A stretch of 64,000 bases of DNA from Cichorium intybus. Its lineage: Eukaryota; Streptophyta; Magnoliopsida; Asterales; Asteraceae. Position 1 is the first letter of the stretch. Every line of letters starts with the position of its first letter. Of this stretch, positions 33,794-45,577 are shown piece after piece. The notes beneath the pieces were generated by a model. That model saw nothing but the letters and a program-made list of their open reading frames with translations, did not search any database and was not told where the DNA came from. Where the stretch lies: assembly GCA_023525715.1 (NCBI GenBank), contig CM042012.1:57222705-57286704 (forward strand), read 5' to 3'. The translations under genes were made by a program, and so were the position numbers.

Positions 33794-34339
33794 ATGCAAC
33801 AGGATTTAGATAATAGTTCTAGTGGAGTAGACGTAATACTTGGTCTTAAGAACGAGAAAAGAGCAATAATCGAGGGTTCCAGTTCGGAGATAACTGATAC
33901 CACAAAGAGATTGAGACAAGCTGCGTTTAAGGCTGTTTAGAGGAAAAGAAAGGTTCAGAAGAGGGAGGAAGCTTCATCAGGGACCAATACACAGCAGCAA
34001 TCTTTGCCGTCTGGTTCTGCTAGATGCAGTATGAATCCTGGTTTACTTGGGCATGTATATGATGAAAGGTCACATCCCATGATAGAAGGTATGACCATTC
34101 CTATTCATCAGGAAGGTCCAAGTCAAGTACTTGTTGATGAAAATTGGAGTTTCTTAGATCAGGAAGATATAAATCTTGATTTACTTGAGCATGATGAAGG
34201 CTCCCATCCTATGATAGAAGGTATGGCCATTCCTATTCCTCAGGAAGGTTCAAGTCAAGTACCTTCTAATGAAGATTGGAATTTCCCAGATCCAAAAGAT
34301 CTTTCTTCTGCCTTCTTTGGCTCTCAATCTAAGTCTTAG
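33794..34339 (+). pseudogene. Out-of-frame C-terminal part of the RWP-RK gene
   Basis: Continues the same gene in a different frame, starting MQQDLDNSSSGVDVILGL, with a basic stretch TTKRLRQAAFKAV, a TAG at 33938-33940, then RKRKVQKREEASS and an acidic tail ending at 34339. The basic segment resembles what follows the RWP-RK domain in RKD proteins. The tail holds two copies of a roughly 45-residue repeat (SHPMIEGM-x-IPI-x-QEG, then a DW/NW-F-D motif). A frameshift near 33770-33790 or an unrecognised small intron would link it to exon 3. Confidence 0.55.
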
Positions 34340-35427
34340 ACATTGCTCAGTCTGTAATATGTGTATGTTGGTTATCTTTTAATAAGATTAACATAAGATT
34401 TAAATTAAGCAATCTATATGTCTATGGTAGTTGTATTCTAAGGTATTAAGTATCTGCAGCGAGTTTTAAGAAGATTCTTCAATCTCTAAAGCTCTCAACC
34501 ATTGTAGTGTGTCAAACACATTGATTGTTCACCGGTTCAACCATAAATAACGTAGGCGATCATTTCATTTTTATTGGTGGTATTCTTGTGCCATTGAGAT
34601 TAAGTTTTCGATAACAGTTATTGGTTATGTATTATTGAAATGTCAGGTCGACTATGTAAGGATTTGGGTATAAGAGATCCATAAAGTGTCTAGATGTATG
34701 GTTCTATAGTATTGTAAAATACTCCTATAGTATTTTAGCTTTATTTTACTTTAGGACTATATTGTATTGTTTATTATATGACATTCTGTACCACGACGTT
34801 TGCCAAAATGACAACTCAATCCCTAGACTTAAAAATATGTAGTATGATGGATCTGACCTAGTCTTTAACTCAAGGGACTATATTTATGTGGTTTCAATTT
34901 CTTTTCCATAAGGTGTAAATTTATGAATTGTTAATGCTAAGAATATGAAAGGATTAATGGAGAGATTTATTTTTGGATGACAATAACATGCTTGATCTTG
35001 GTGTTATAAAGGGGTTTTAAGGCTCTTCATTTCCCCTGTGAGACTCTTCATTTCTCCTGTGAGATATTTTTAGAGTTTCTCTATATATGGTTCTTAGTGA
35101 GTTTTTAGACTTGTTATTTACTACGACTATTTCTAAGTACATGTTAGTCATACCTTGGACAAATAGAGTTGATCAGGCTCTATTTGTCCTATGTATGATC
35201 ACATAACTACCTAGGCTTACTCGTAGTGTTCAACTCATCTTATTACTCTTGTATTGTTCTAGTTATGACACTGTTCTAGTATGTATGTACTTGTACTTAT
35301 ACTTTATAAAATTATCATTATATTTTAAAGTATACTTTGTACAGATTGTTTTAGAGAGTTTTAGTCCCATTGTATTTATAGTTGTATATCTTAAATAGAT
35401 TGATATACTTGGTTCACTATAAACAAT
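34340..35427. other. LARD-L internal region between the gene and the 5' LTR
   Basis: About 1.1 kb AT-rich, no credible ORF, ending at the minus-strand PBS. It should contain the 3' end of the RWP-RK transcript and the leader of the retroelement. No clear hairpin or terminator is seen. Confidence 0.5.
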
Positions 35428-35439
35428 GCTCTGATACCA
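35428..35439 (-). other. LARD-L primer-binding site
   Basis: TGGTATCAGAGC on the minus strand, three bases inside the right LTR, complementary to initiator tRNA-Met. It makes the right LTR the 5' one. Confidence 0.88.
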
Positions 35440-38146
35440 ATCTGTCACACCCCCAAACCACGATGGCGGAATCGTCTGAGGGTGGATGACTTCATGAACA
35501 GTATCATAACAACGTTTGTACAATAGTGATCAAAGCAAACACATCCATCATATACATAATTGTAAATGTTACATGATTCAAAATACAATACGTTCCAAAT
35601 ACAATTACAATATGATATCAAATACATAGTATGATGCCATAATGAACCATCGTCAAAACTTGTAGTTACCTGATTCATCAATTTCCTGAGAATACAAGTA
35701 GTTTGAAAAAGTGTCAACATTACGTTGGTGAGTTCATAAGATTTTTGTATGAGAAAATCCATAGTCCTTTGTAAAGAGATAGTGTTTGAAACCAGAAAAT
35801 CCAATATTTTCTTAATAGAAGTGTCCAAGTCTTAAAATCCAAAGGCTGAAAATGTATAAATGTTATATACTTGAAAATAGTATTATTATTGTATGAAACC
35901 ATGTGAATACATGTTTATTTGTAAATTAATTGTAGATCTAATTCTGTAAAAGCTTTACTTAGGTAAAATCGTATTTTTATTTGTATCTTACTGAATTGTA
36001 GTTTTAATTCCATAAAACTCGTATGTATAAGTAAACTGTACTTGTATTTGATAAAATGTAGTTTTAATTTCCATAAAACTTGTATGTATAAGTAAAACTG
36101 TACTTGTATTTATATCTTGATAAAATGTATTTTTAATTTCTATAAAAGTTGTATGTATAAGTAACTGTACTTGTATTTATATCTTGATAAAATGTAGTTT
36201 TAATTTCTATAAAACATGTATGTATAAGTAAAACCATACTTATATTTGTAACTTGTTAGAATGTAGTTTTAATTCCATAAAACTTGTATGAAAAATCTAT
36301 TTCCTTGTAAAATGTAGTATCGTAACACAGAAAATCCAATATTTTCTTATAAATGTGTTGTAGTCTTAAAAGGTACAAAGACTAAAAATGTATACCGTAA
36401 GTTGTATTATAGTATAAAACTATTTGAAGTGTATATTTATCCACGTAAACAATTTAATAAGTTGATTGTTTTCGCATGTGAGATGTCCTATAACCATACC
36501 GTGACCTTGTAGGCCTGCTGCGACGTTCTTCAGGCGTCGGAATGTTATGACATTTTCCCAGACCCGTCGGTCTAGCTGTAGCTAGCAGCTCAGGTGCGGG
36601 ATTGTCAATCCCGTATAGATCGATACACAATTATCACGTTCTCTTACCGAGACTCTGGTTATAAATACAGGACTTATTGTATCGTGCTTAAATAAGCACT
36701 AGTGAAGACCCGTCTCACAAAAATGTATGTATATCAACTCGTTTACGTATATTTGTTAAGAAAGCCTTTGTTTTTACCTTTATCATTTTTACCATGATAA
36801 AATAGTAATGTATAATAATTATATATTTTTATATAATTATTTGTATTGTTCAAAATATCATAGTAATCTTTGTATCCACAAACTATTCCTATAATAGTTT
36901 ATTTTTAGTGTTCCGTCATAAAAAAATATGAATATATGTGAAATGACTTATTTAAATAACATCTTTTAAGATATTTTCCACAATAGTGGTGTAATAACTT
37001 GGTTTTATTCTTTATTAATTCCAATATAATACTTCATGACTATCAAATAAAGAACGGCCAGGTAGAAGATCAAATGGGGAGGCAGGACCCTTTCAGCATA
37101 TAAGCCTTTCGGAAATCCAACAACCTAGCCCAATTGATCGGCCTAGACACCGCTCTCGTAAGTAGATCAATCGATATTATTTTTGGAATTATAATTGAAT
37201 TGTTATAATAACGACGCTTTCCAAGTTCGTATTTTGTTTACTATTGTTACAAATGGTTATAAATAGTCATTTTTTATAATATAACTTGTATTCTTCCCCT
37301 AAAAACTTGAATAAATGTAAAAAAGAAGGGGTATAAACTCACCTCCATGTCGACTAGGATCTTATCGCTGACTGTTGTTAGATCGATTGACTCCTCCAGC
37401 TTCTAGCTCGTACTCACGACATTTATAACTATAATATCTACTTCTATCGCTCATTCTTCGTATATATCTATATATATCGAAGAATATTCTAACAATACTA
37501 TCTATTGATATTCAGAGTAAGATTTGAGGTGTGAAGAAAAATGAAAGGATTGAAGCTTCTATTTATAGTAAATTTATTTTCGTATAGCGGCCCTCAAGAT
37601 ACATGGATTTGATAATTATAGCTTTTAGAATTAGTTTATGGCAAAACATACCCTTAAAATACTCTTTAAATAGATTTAATAGTTTTTATAATAAATAAAT
37701 GATTTTTGTTTATAAAAATATAATCTATGAAAATCGTAGTTTAATAATATCAAGTTTTTAACTAAAAATCTTTAACGAATTACCGAAAGGGTATTAATTG
37801 TAAGTTTAATAGAAATATAAGGTTTAAATGTAAATTCGATTTCATTTTAATGAAAAAGAAAATATTAAATATAAAACTGATATCCATAATATGAAATTTT
37901 GACGTCAGGTTGTTCGTATCGACGATACCGTTGTAACGGTATATTTTGTGTTTTATAAAGCAATATAATATTAAACTTAACAATACGTTTTGAATACGTA
38001 TGGTTCAAAACGAACATATGAATTTTTTTAGGGTAAAATATGTAAATTTGGTTAAATAATGAAGTGGGACCCGCTATATATATATAATAATATTATTATT
38101 TTCACGGGTTTCGTTTATTGAATTCACGGACAATCAACAATCACCG

Positions 38147-38538
<392 letters not shown>

Positions 38539-38697
38539 TAATCAAACGTCGCTTTCAAGTTAAATTATATGTTTTTCTATCATATCTTTTTATATATAAC
38601 ATTTGGTAAAAATATAATTACATATTCGGAACCGTCGTAATTTTATCTATGTTTTGATATAAAATTTGTAATATTCCGAAAAGTTTTACATTTTTAC

Positions 38698-38765
38698 CGT
38701 TCACTATTCACTATTCGGATACTATTCACTGTCAGTATTCACTGTTCACTATTCACTATTCACGA
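38698..38765. repeat. ATTCACT short tandem repeats in LARD-L LTR
   Basis: Roughly eight copies of a 7-bp ATTCACT-like unit; the left LTR has a slightly longer array (31367-31433). Confidence 0.75.
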
Positions 38766-38972
38766 TGTGAAAAAATAATTTTATTTAATTTAAAAAAATA
38801 TTTAACTTAATAGCGTTTGTTCGTATAATTGTTTTAAATTTGCGTACATTGTATTATAATATCAAATAATACATTGTATATGTTATGAAATTTATATTTC
38901 AATATATTGACCTATCATACGTTTCGGTTGACTTGAGTTGACTTTTGTTGAGCTAATTTGACAGTTGTCACA

Positions 38973-41759
38973 CTTCTTGATTGATAAAGATTCCTTCGGT
39001 GCTTTGTCTGATGTTGAGACCTAAGAAGAAGTTGATTTTCCCCATTGAGCTCATTTCAAACTTTGTCTCCATCAGTTTTCGGAATTCAGCTGTTAGGCTT
39101 GGATGGGTAGATCCGAAAATGATGTCATCGACATAAATCTGAACAATCATAAGATGATTTCCTTCCTTTTTGCGAAAGAAGGTTGGATCAACAAAGCCTT
39201 GCTTGAATTTAGATTGTTTGAGGAAACGAGTCAGAGTTTCTTACCAGGCTCTTGGAGCTTGCTTCAGACCGTAAACTGCTTTATCCAGAACAAAACAGTG
39301 ATCTGGATGATTGCTATTGACAAAGCCTGGTGGTTGTTCAACATAGACTGTTTCTTCTAGTTCTCCGTTCAGAAATGCACACTTGACATCCATTTGATAG
39401 ACATCGAAACCCTTGTGTGCCGTATATACAAGAAAGATCCGAACAGATTCCAGTCTAGCAACAGGTGCAAACGTTTCTTCATAATCAATTCCTTCTTCTT
39501 GACAATAACCTTTTACAACCAACCGAGCTTTATTCCGAATGACATTACCTTCTTTATCAAGTTTGTTTCGGAATACCCACTTCATTCCGAGAACGGATGC
39601 TTTTTCCGGAGTCGGAACTAATCTCCAGACTCTGTTACGTTCAAATTCATTCAACTCATCTTGCATAGCTTGGACCCAGTCAGCATGATCAAGTGCAACT
39701 TTGACTGTTTTTGGTTTGATCTTGGAAATGAACGAGTGGAACATGCAAAATTCCACCTTTGAAAATAATGTCGCTTGCTTTTCTTTGATTTGAGCTCGAG
39801 TGAGAACACCAGCAGATGTTTCTCCGATAATTTGAGATTGTGGATGATCTTTCGTCCATTTTAGCATTGGAGGATAATTCGGATCATATTCAGGATTAAT
39901 CTCTGGAATAATTTCTTCAGTTTCCGACTGAACCTCTGACTGAGTATCAACACCATTATTTTCAATCTCATTCTCCCCCTGGAAGATTGCATTGTTTCCT
40001 GTATCAACAAGATCGCAGTTATCTTCTTCGACATAAGGGGTGCTTCTCTCTGTTTCAGAAGACACACCCTCCCCTGAAATGGTGCTGAGGTCTCCCCCTG
40101 GATTGGTGCTGAGGTCTCCCCCTGGATTGGTGAATCGGAAATATTGGTTTCAGATTCTGTGGATTCAATCGTAATGGGAGTTGGGGTTGGAGCATCGGGA
40201 GTTGGAGAGGTTATCAGAATTGGAACATCGGAAGAGTGAGCATTTGAATTTTCGTTTTCGCTTGCTGCATTTTCTATGATTTTTAACAACTCGTCACCTT
40301 GATTATCTTTGGCTTTTGCTTCTGCTGACTTTGCATTTTCCGGTTCATCGAACAAATTCATGAATTCCTCATATAGATTCATAAGAGGAATTGATGTTTT
40401 ATTGGACTCAGGAAAGATTTCCTGTGTCTTCATTGTAGATTGCTTTGCTCTTGAATTATATCTATCATCGAAAGTGATGTAGTATGTTTCTTCAATCTTC
40501 TGAGATCGTTTGTTCAAAACACGATAGACCTTTGAGGTAAGAGAATATCCTAGAAATATGCCTTCATCAGCCTTTTCATCCCACTTAACTCGTTTCTCTT
40601 TAGAATTAAAAATGAAACACTTAGATCCAAAAGCATGAAAGAATTTCACATTTGGTTTTCTTTTGTTAAGAATTTCATAGGGAGTGAGATGAAAACGTTT
40701 GTTGATGTTCGAGCGATTCTGAGTAAAACAAGCTGTTGCGATAGCATCTGCCCAGAAATATAGAGGAAGTTTCGCAAAAGAAAGCATGGTTCTTGCAGCC
40801 TCACATAGAGAGCGATTGCGTCTCTCTACTACTCCATTTTGTTGAGGAGTGTAAGGGGCAGAAAAGTTATGTGAAATTCCTTTGTTGACAAGGAAATCAC
40901 CAAGAATTTGATTCTTAAACTCTGTGCCATTATCACTTCTTATCATCCGAACTTGCTTTCGGAGAAGAGTTTCGATCTGCTTGATGAAGTTAATCATGTT
41001 GGTTGCTGCTTCAGATTTTTGCTTGAGAAAGAACACCCATGTGAAGCGAGAAAAGTCATCTACCACGACCAAAATGTATTTGTTATGAGCAACACTTTCG
41101 ATTGCAGACGGACCACAAAGATCGATATGAAGAAGTTCCAAAGGTTCGATTATCTTTGTGTTGAGTATTGTGGAATTGCTCTTTCTACTTTGTTTTCCAA
41201 GCTCACACGCATCACATAAGCGGTCTTTATCGTACTTGAGTAGCGGTAATCCTCGAACCAGATCACCAAGTACTAGCTTGTTAATATCCCGAAAGTTCAT
41301 GTGAGATAATCGTCTATGCCACAGCCAACGTTCATCATTCGCAGCTTTTGTGAGTAAGCAAATGGCTGGTTTTCCTTGAATGGGTCTCATATCCAAAGGA
41401 AACATCTCTCCTTTTCGTTTTGACTTTAGAACTATCTTTTTAGATTTCTTTTCAATCAACTCGGAACCTTCTTCATCAAATGAACCTTTAAGGCCAGTTC
41501 CAACCACTAACTGCGAGACACTGATTAAGTTATGCTGAAGTCCTTCAACATATGCAACTTTTCGGATTGAGATTTCGCCATTCGTGATCATGCCATATCC
41601 TTTGATTTTACCCGTTGCATTGTTCCCATAGCTAACTTTTCCTCCATTCGTTAGCGAGCGATATTTTCGTAATTCTTCATTTCTCCCAGTCATGTGACGT
41701 GAACAGCCGCTATCAATATACCATTCCGGATCATACTGTTCGTCACGTAGTACCTGCAC
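38973..41759 (-). pseudogene. pol: SIRE-S protease, integrase and RT start
   Basis: Minus-strand pol. Protease WYIDSGCSRHMTG near 41720; pre-integrase zinc domain LWHRRLSHMNFRDI and CDACELGKQSR; integrase catalytic triad in LLHIDLCGP, IRSDNGTEF and QQNGVVERRNRS. RT begins with WVQAMQDELNEF, GMKWVFRNK, KARLVVKGYCQEEG, then YQMDVKCAFLNG, AVYGLKQAPRAW and, after an in-frame stop near 39241, the catalytic YVDDIIFGST and MGKINFFLGL up to 38973, where LARD-L interrupts. Protease to RT also changes frame around 40060. The missing end of RT and the RNase H resume at 28219. Confidence 0.92.
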
Positions 41760-41762
41760 AAA

Positions 41763-43480
41763 TTAGAGAGATTTAGGAACCCAAACCATTGTGTGCCCAT
41801 GTGAGAATTTTTTAGAGTTAGGAAATATGCTTGATTTTTCAACCCAAAATGACTTTTTCACAGGAGGTTGATTTTTCTTAGTTTCAATCCGAAACACTTT
41901 CATTTTTGTGGTTTGCCAACTTTCGTTAGCAAAACGAGATTTTGAAGGAATGATTGTTTTGGTTACTTGAAAATAATGAGCTTTCTGAGTTAAGGTGTTA
42001 TCAGTGGGTTTTGGAAGTTTGACTGACTGAGGGATGGGTTTTGGCTTTGGTGAAACAACTTGGTGAGACTTGTTGCTTTTGAGAATTTGCCTGCTTTCAG
42101 GTTCAGGGTAAAGCTTGGCTTTCCCTTTTAAATCGTTTGTTCTGATTATATGAGTGGGATTCTTTGTCTTTAAGGAAGTTAAAGAAGTTGGTTTTGGTAT
42201 CGGTTTTTGCTTAGATTTCTGAATCGGAATAGAATTGACTTTATTGGATAGGTTTAAATCGTTTTTGTTTCTCCAAAATTGTTTTCTTTCTTTTAAATTC
42301 TTTTTGTACCTGGAATTCATTTGTTTCCTTTTGGCTATTAGCTCTTCAGGAGACTTATGAACGCGAGATGTTGAACAACCGTTAGAAACAGACTTGGAAT
42401 TGCTCGATTTTGAGTTTGGAAAATTCTTTGTGCCCCATGAGTCATGTTGTGAAACTGAATTTTCGCAATTCAACGATCCAGAGATATATTTACCACGAGA
42501 CTTCCAAGAAGTCAATTCGGAAAGACCTTTGGTCTCATCTGAGTTGTCAATTGGTTCCGACTAAAAGAAGGCATCACAAACATCGGAATTATCGTTATCA
42601 ATTAGGACTTTAAGTTCAGTTACATCCTTAGAATTCAGACCTGGTTTAACAAAAACTTGATTTGGTACTGTCTGAATTTTTGGGAAAACAGTGGCTTGTT
42701 CGTTTAAAGTTTGCGATCCATTATGTTTAACAATTCTTGCGAAAGCTACAGAATTTTCGGAAATGAGATTTTTCTTAGATTCAGTAGAATTGTTTATGAA
42801 TTCCGAACAGTCAATCTCATCCTCAACAGATATCTCACTCATTTCACTTTCATCAAAATCAGAAATATTCTCATTAACGGGAGTCTTATCGGAATTCAAT
42901 TTAGAGCATAATGAGTGAAAGTTCTTTAAGGTTGCTGTTTTAATTTCCTCATGATCGTTTTCAGAGAAATATTCTTTAACCATGTTTTTATGTTCTTTGG
43001 ACTGAATGTAACTTTCAATTTTGTCAAGTCCAATTCGATAGGCTTCCAAAACATCGTAAGACGAAACAATGGTTTCACACCTTTAGCATTCAGCATCAAT
43101 TTCGTCCTCTTTCAATTCAAGAAAGGGCAAAATCATTTTGTGTAAACCCCTGCCTATATCACAGTCAAGATGCAATTGAGTAATATTATTGTAAAGACGC
43201 TTTGCAATTAGACAAAAAATGTTCCTCTGTTTAACAAGAACCAAATTATCTCTTTTGACATAAATAATATCATCTTTTACTCTAACTAACTCGCTATCTA
43301 ACGCCTCGATTCTCATTCACCTTTCCTCATTCTTATTCGATACCCTGCTCAACTGATAATTTAAGTTAGAGTTACTTAGACGTGTTCTTTTTAAGCTATC
43401 ACTCAAAGTAGAAACTGTGAATCTAAGATCATCTAATTTCATTATCATAACTGGAAGAGCAGATATTTAAATATTTTAGG
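41763..43480 (-). pseudogene. gag: SIRE-S gag C-terminal / linker region
   Basis: Between the gag zinc knuckle and protease, in three frames (about 43316-43083, 43049-42561, 42515-41763). Sequence is hydrophilic, S/K/N-rich and low in recognisable motifs, with MNSRYKKNLKERKQFWRNK as a basic stretch and a coiled-coil-like acidic piece at its start. SIRE-type elements have a long gag tail here; exact homology is not evident. Confidence 0.6.
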
Positions 43481-43489
43481 ATAGAGCGT

Positions 43490-44860
43490 ACCTTGTTGAC
43501 CACAGCTTCACATTCTTCTACCTGTTCCGAAACAGGCTTGGCAGCGAAACAGCTTGCTGTAGTTTGGCACCCATCTGTGGAGTACCCCTGCTTTCGGAAT
43601 GGTCAGTCTTCACCATCAAACATCGACCATGCGTTGGGTTTCTCACTTCTTCATCTTCAGAATCCGTTGACCAGACCTCAACGGCACCAAACTCTCTTTC
43701 TTCCTTCACCACAAAGGCTGCTTTGGCAGTCGAAGCATCATTCTTTTTCAATTCCGCAATCTTCTTTGCGTAGTATGCTTCGTCCTTGATCTTCTCCTTC
43801 TTCTCAGTCTGCTTTCGGAGCAGGCAGTCTTTTACAAAGTGATTCTTGCCTTTACATTATTGGCAGTCATAACCTGAATCACCTACAAGCTTCTTTTCCT
43901 CTTAATTTTTCTTTTTCTGATTATCCTCCGATGTCTTCTCAGAATTGAAGCCTCCCTATCGACTTCTGTTTTTGAACTTCGAGAAATTTTTCTTAAAGAA
44001 CTTTTTGGGATTTGAGACCATTAAGGCTTTATCTTCCCTTGTCAGATCATCATCGGAAAAGTCAGATTCGGAATCGACTTCTGCAGTCTTCTTTCCTGCT
44101 GCGACTAAAGCAAGTGAACCCAAACTAGCAGTCGTTTTAGCTTCTGAAGTGATTTCTTTTTCATGGGACATAAGAATTCCCACCACTTTAGCCAAAGTGT
44201 AATTTTTGAACTGCTCATGCGCCTTGATAGTTGAGACAATAGCCTTCCATTCGGAACGAAGACCATCCAAAAAGGTGACTTTTTGCTCAATCACAGTTCG
44301 AGCAATTTTGTATTTCAGCAAACGACTGAGAAGATGATTGTAGCGATTAAATGTTTGAGTCAGAGTTTCTTCTGAACCTTGTTCAAAGGATCCGAAATCG
44401 AAGAGAAGAGTGGTTTGAATTGAGTGCTCTAGATCAACATCTCCAAAGTATAATTCCTTAAGCCTGTCCTAAATCTCTTTCGCTGTTTCGCAAGAGCTTA
44501 CCAGGCGAAGAGTGTCTGCTTGAAGAGCAAAACGAATAATTTTGAATGCCTTGATGTTGCACATCAGTTTATCCTTTTCGTCTTGTGGGATATCTGTGTG
44601 AGTGACAAGAAGATTGTTGTATTCTTTTAGGGTTTTGATAACCCTCCTTGTGGTTCTATGAGCGAAGGTTTCTTCAGTAATGGCTTGCCAAATTGTTGCT
44701 CCATGTTCTTCTATCCCAAGAACATAATCTTCAAAGTGCAGCGCCCAAACCTCATACTCTTGAGTAAAGAGAATTGGGGTCCTGGTGGTGGATCCAATAC
44801 TGCTTTATAGATTGAAAGATTGAGTGTGTGAATCGTCAAAGGCGATGTGATCTTGCTTAT
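43490..44860 (-). pseudogene. gag: SIRE-S gag with zinc knuckle
   Basis: Capsid region on the minus strand. The block EVWALHFEDYVLG and GATIWQAITEE near 44770-44670, ETAKEI-x-DRLKELYFGD, TLTQTFNRYNHLL and QKVTFLDGLRSEWKAIVS are typical of Ty1/copia UBN2-type gag. The CX2CX4HX4C knuckle sits at about 43880-43835 (CKGKNHFVKDC, with the second position of the first CX2C hit by a stop). Further stops at about 44470, 43960 and 43900 show decay. The start codon is not certain. Confidence 0.8.
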
Positions 44861-44987
44861 GGTTTGAATCAGAAGAGCAATGATAAATCAAGAGAAGATT
44901 CTAACGTAAGAATCAAGGTCTGATATCTTATGTCGATCAAAACGATGAAGATAATCAGAGGTAGATCTGTGAATTGCACTATCTCCT

Positions 44988-44999
44988 GCTCTGATACCA
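44988..44999 (-). other. SIRE-S primer-binding site
   Basis: TGGTATCAGAGC on the minus strand, two bases inside the right LTR. Confidence 0.9.
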
Positions 45000-45001
45000 A
45001 T

Positions 45002-45324
45002 TGTTGAGACAAAAAGAGTGGATCTGGATTCAAACAATGCGGAATAAGAATGATAAACAAGAAACAAGAACACACGCTATGTAAAACTGATGTTGAATGA
45101 TTAAAATTGCAACTCAAGAACAATTCGATGAGAACTATTCTGTATGAGTGCCGTAAAGAGATTACAAAAGTTAACCCTAAATAGGGTACATGCATGCTAT
45201 ATATATAAAATCTAAGTATGGAAGGACAGGCCCATTCCATAACCGATTAAGCTAATCTAATGGCATAAAATCTGGCGATAAATCAGATCCACATCTTTGA
45301 CTCAATCTCATTTATGACTCAACA
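45002..45324 (-). repeat. SIRE-S 5' LTR
   Basis: 323 bp, same length as the left LTR with about four substitutions by eye. Confidence 0.94.
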
Positions 45325-45577
45325 CAATATGATCTTGATAAGATTCAAGATGCATAGCCGCATGAAAGGAGTTTCCTATCATTACAAAGTGTGATGGCTT
45401 GGCATGAGATATATAAAGAAGGTGCAACATACTCACGTAGTTTACAAACTTCTATCGGATAGATGAAATCATCAGTATAGACGTAGCCATTGTAAGCATG
45501 ATCTTGATAAGATTCAAGATGCATGAGAAAGAGTCTCCAGAAGGAAATAGTTTTCTCGAAAGTCGTGATACATGTAA
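45325..45577 (+). mobile_element. Copia-C, middle segment
   Basis: 253 bp of Copia-C non-coding region between SIRE-S and Gypsy-T. It aligns with the reverse complement of about 53,300-53,560 in Copia-D, directly continuing the segment that ended at 21249. It begins with the second copy of CAATA and ends with TGTAA, the target duplication of Gypsy-T. Confidence 0.88.
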
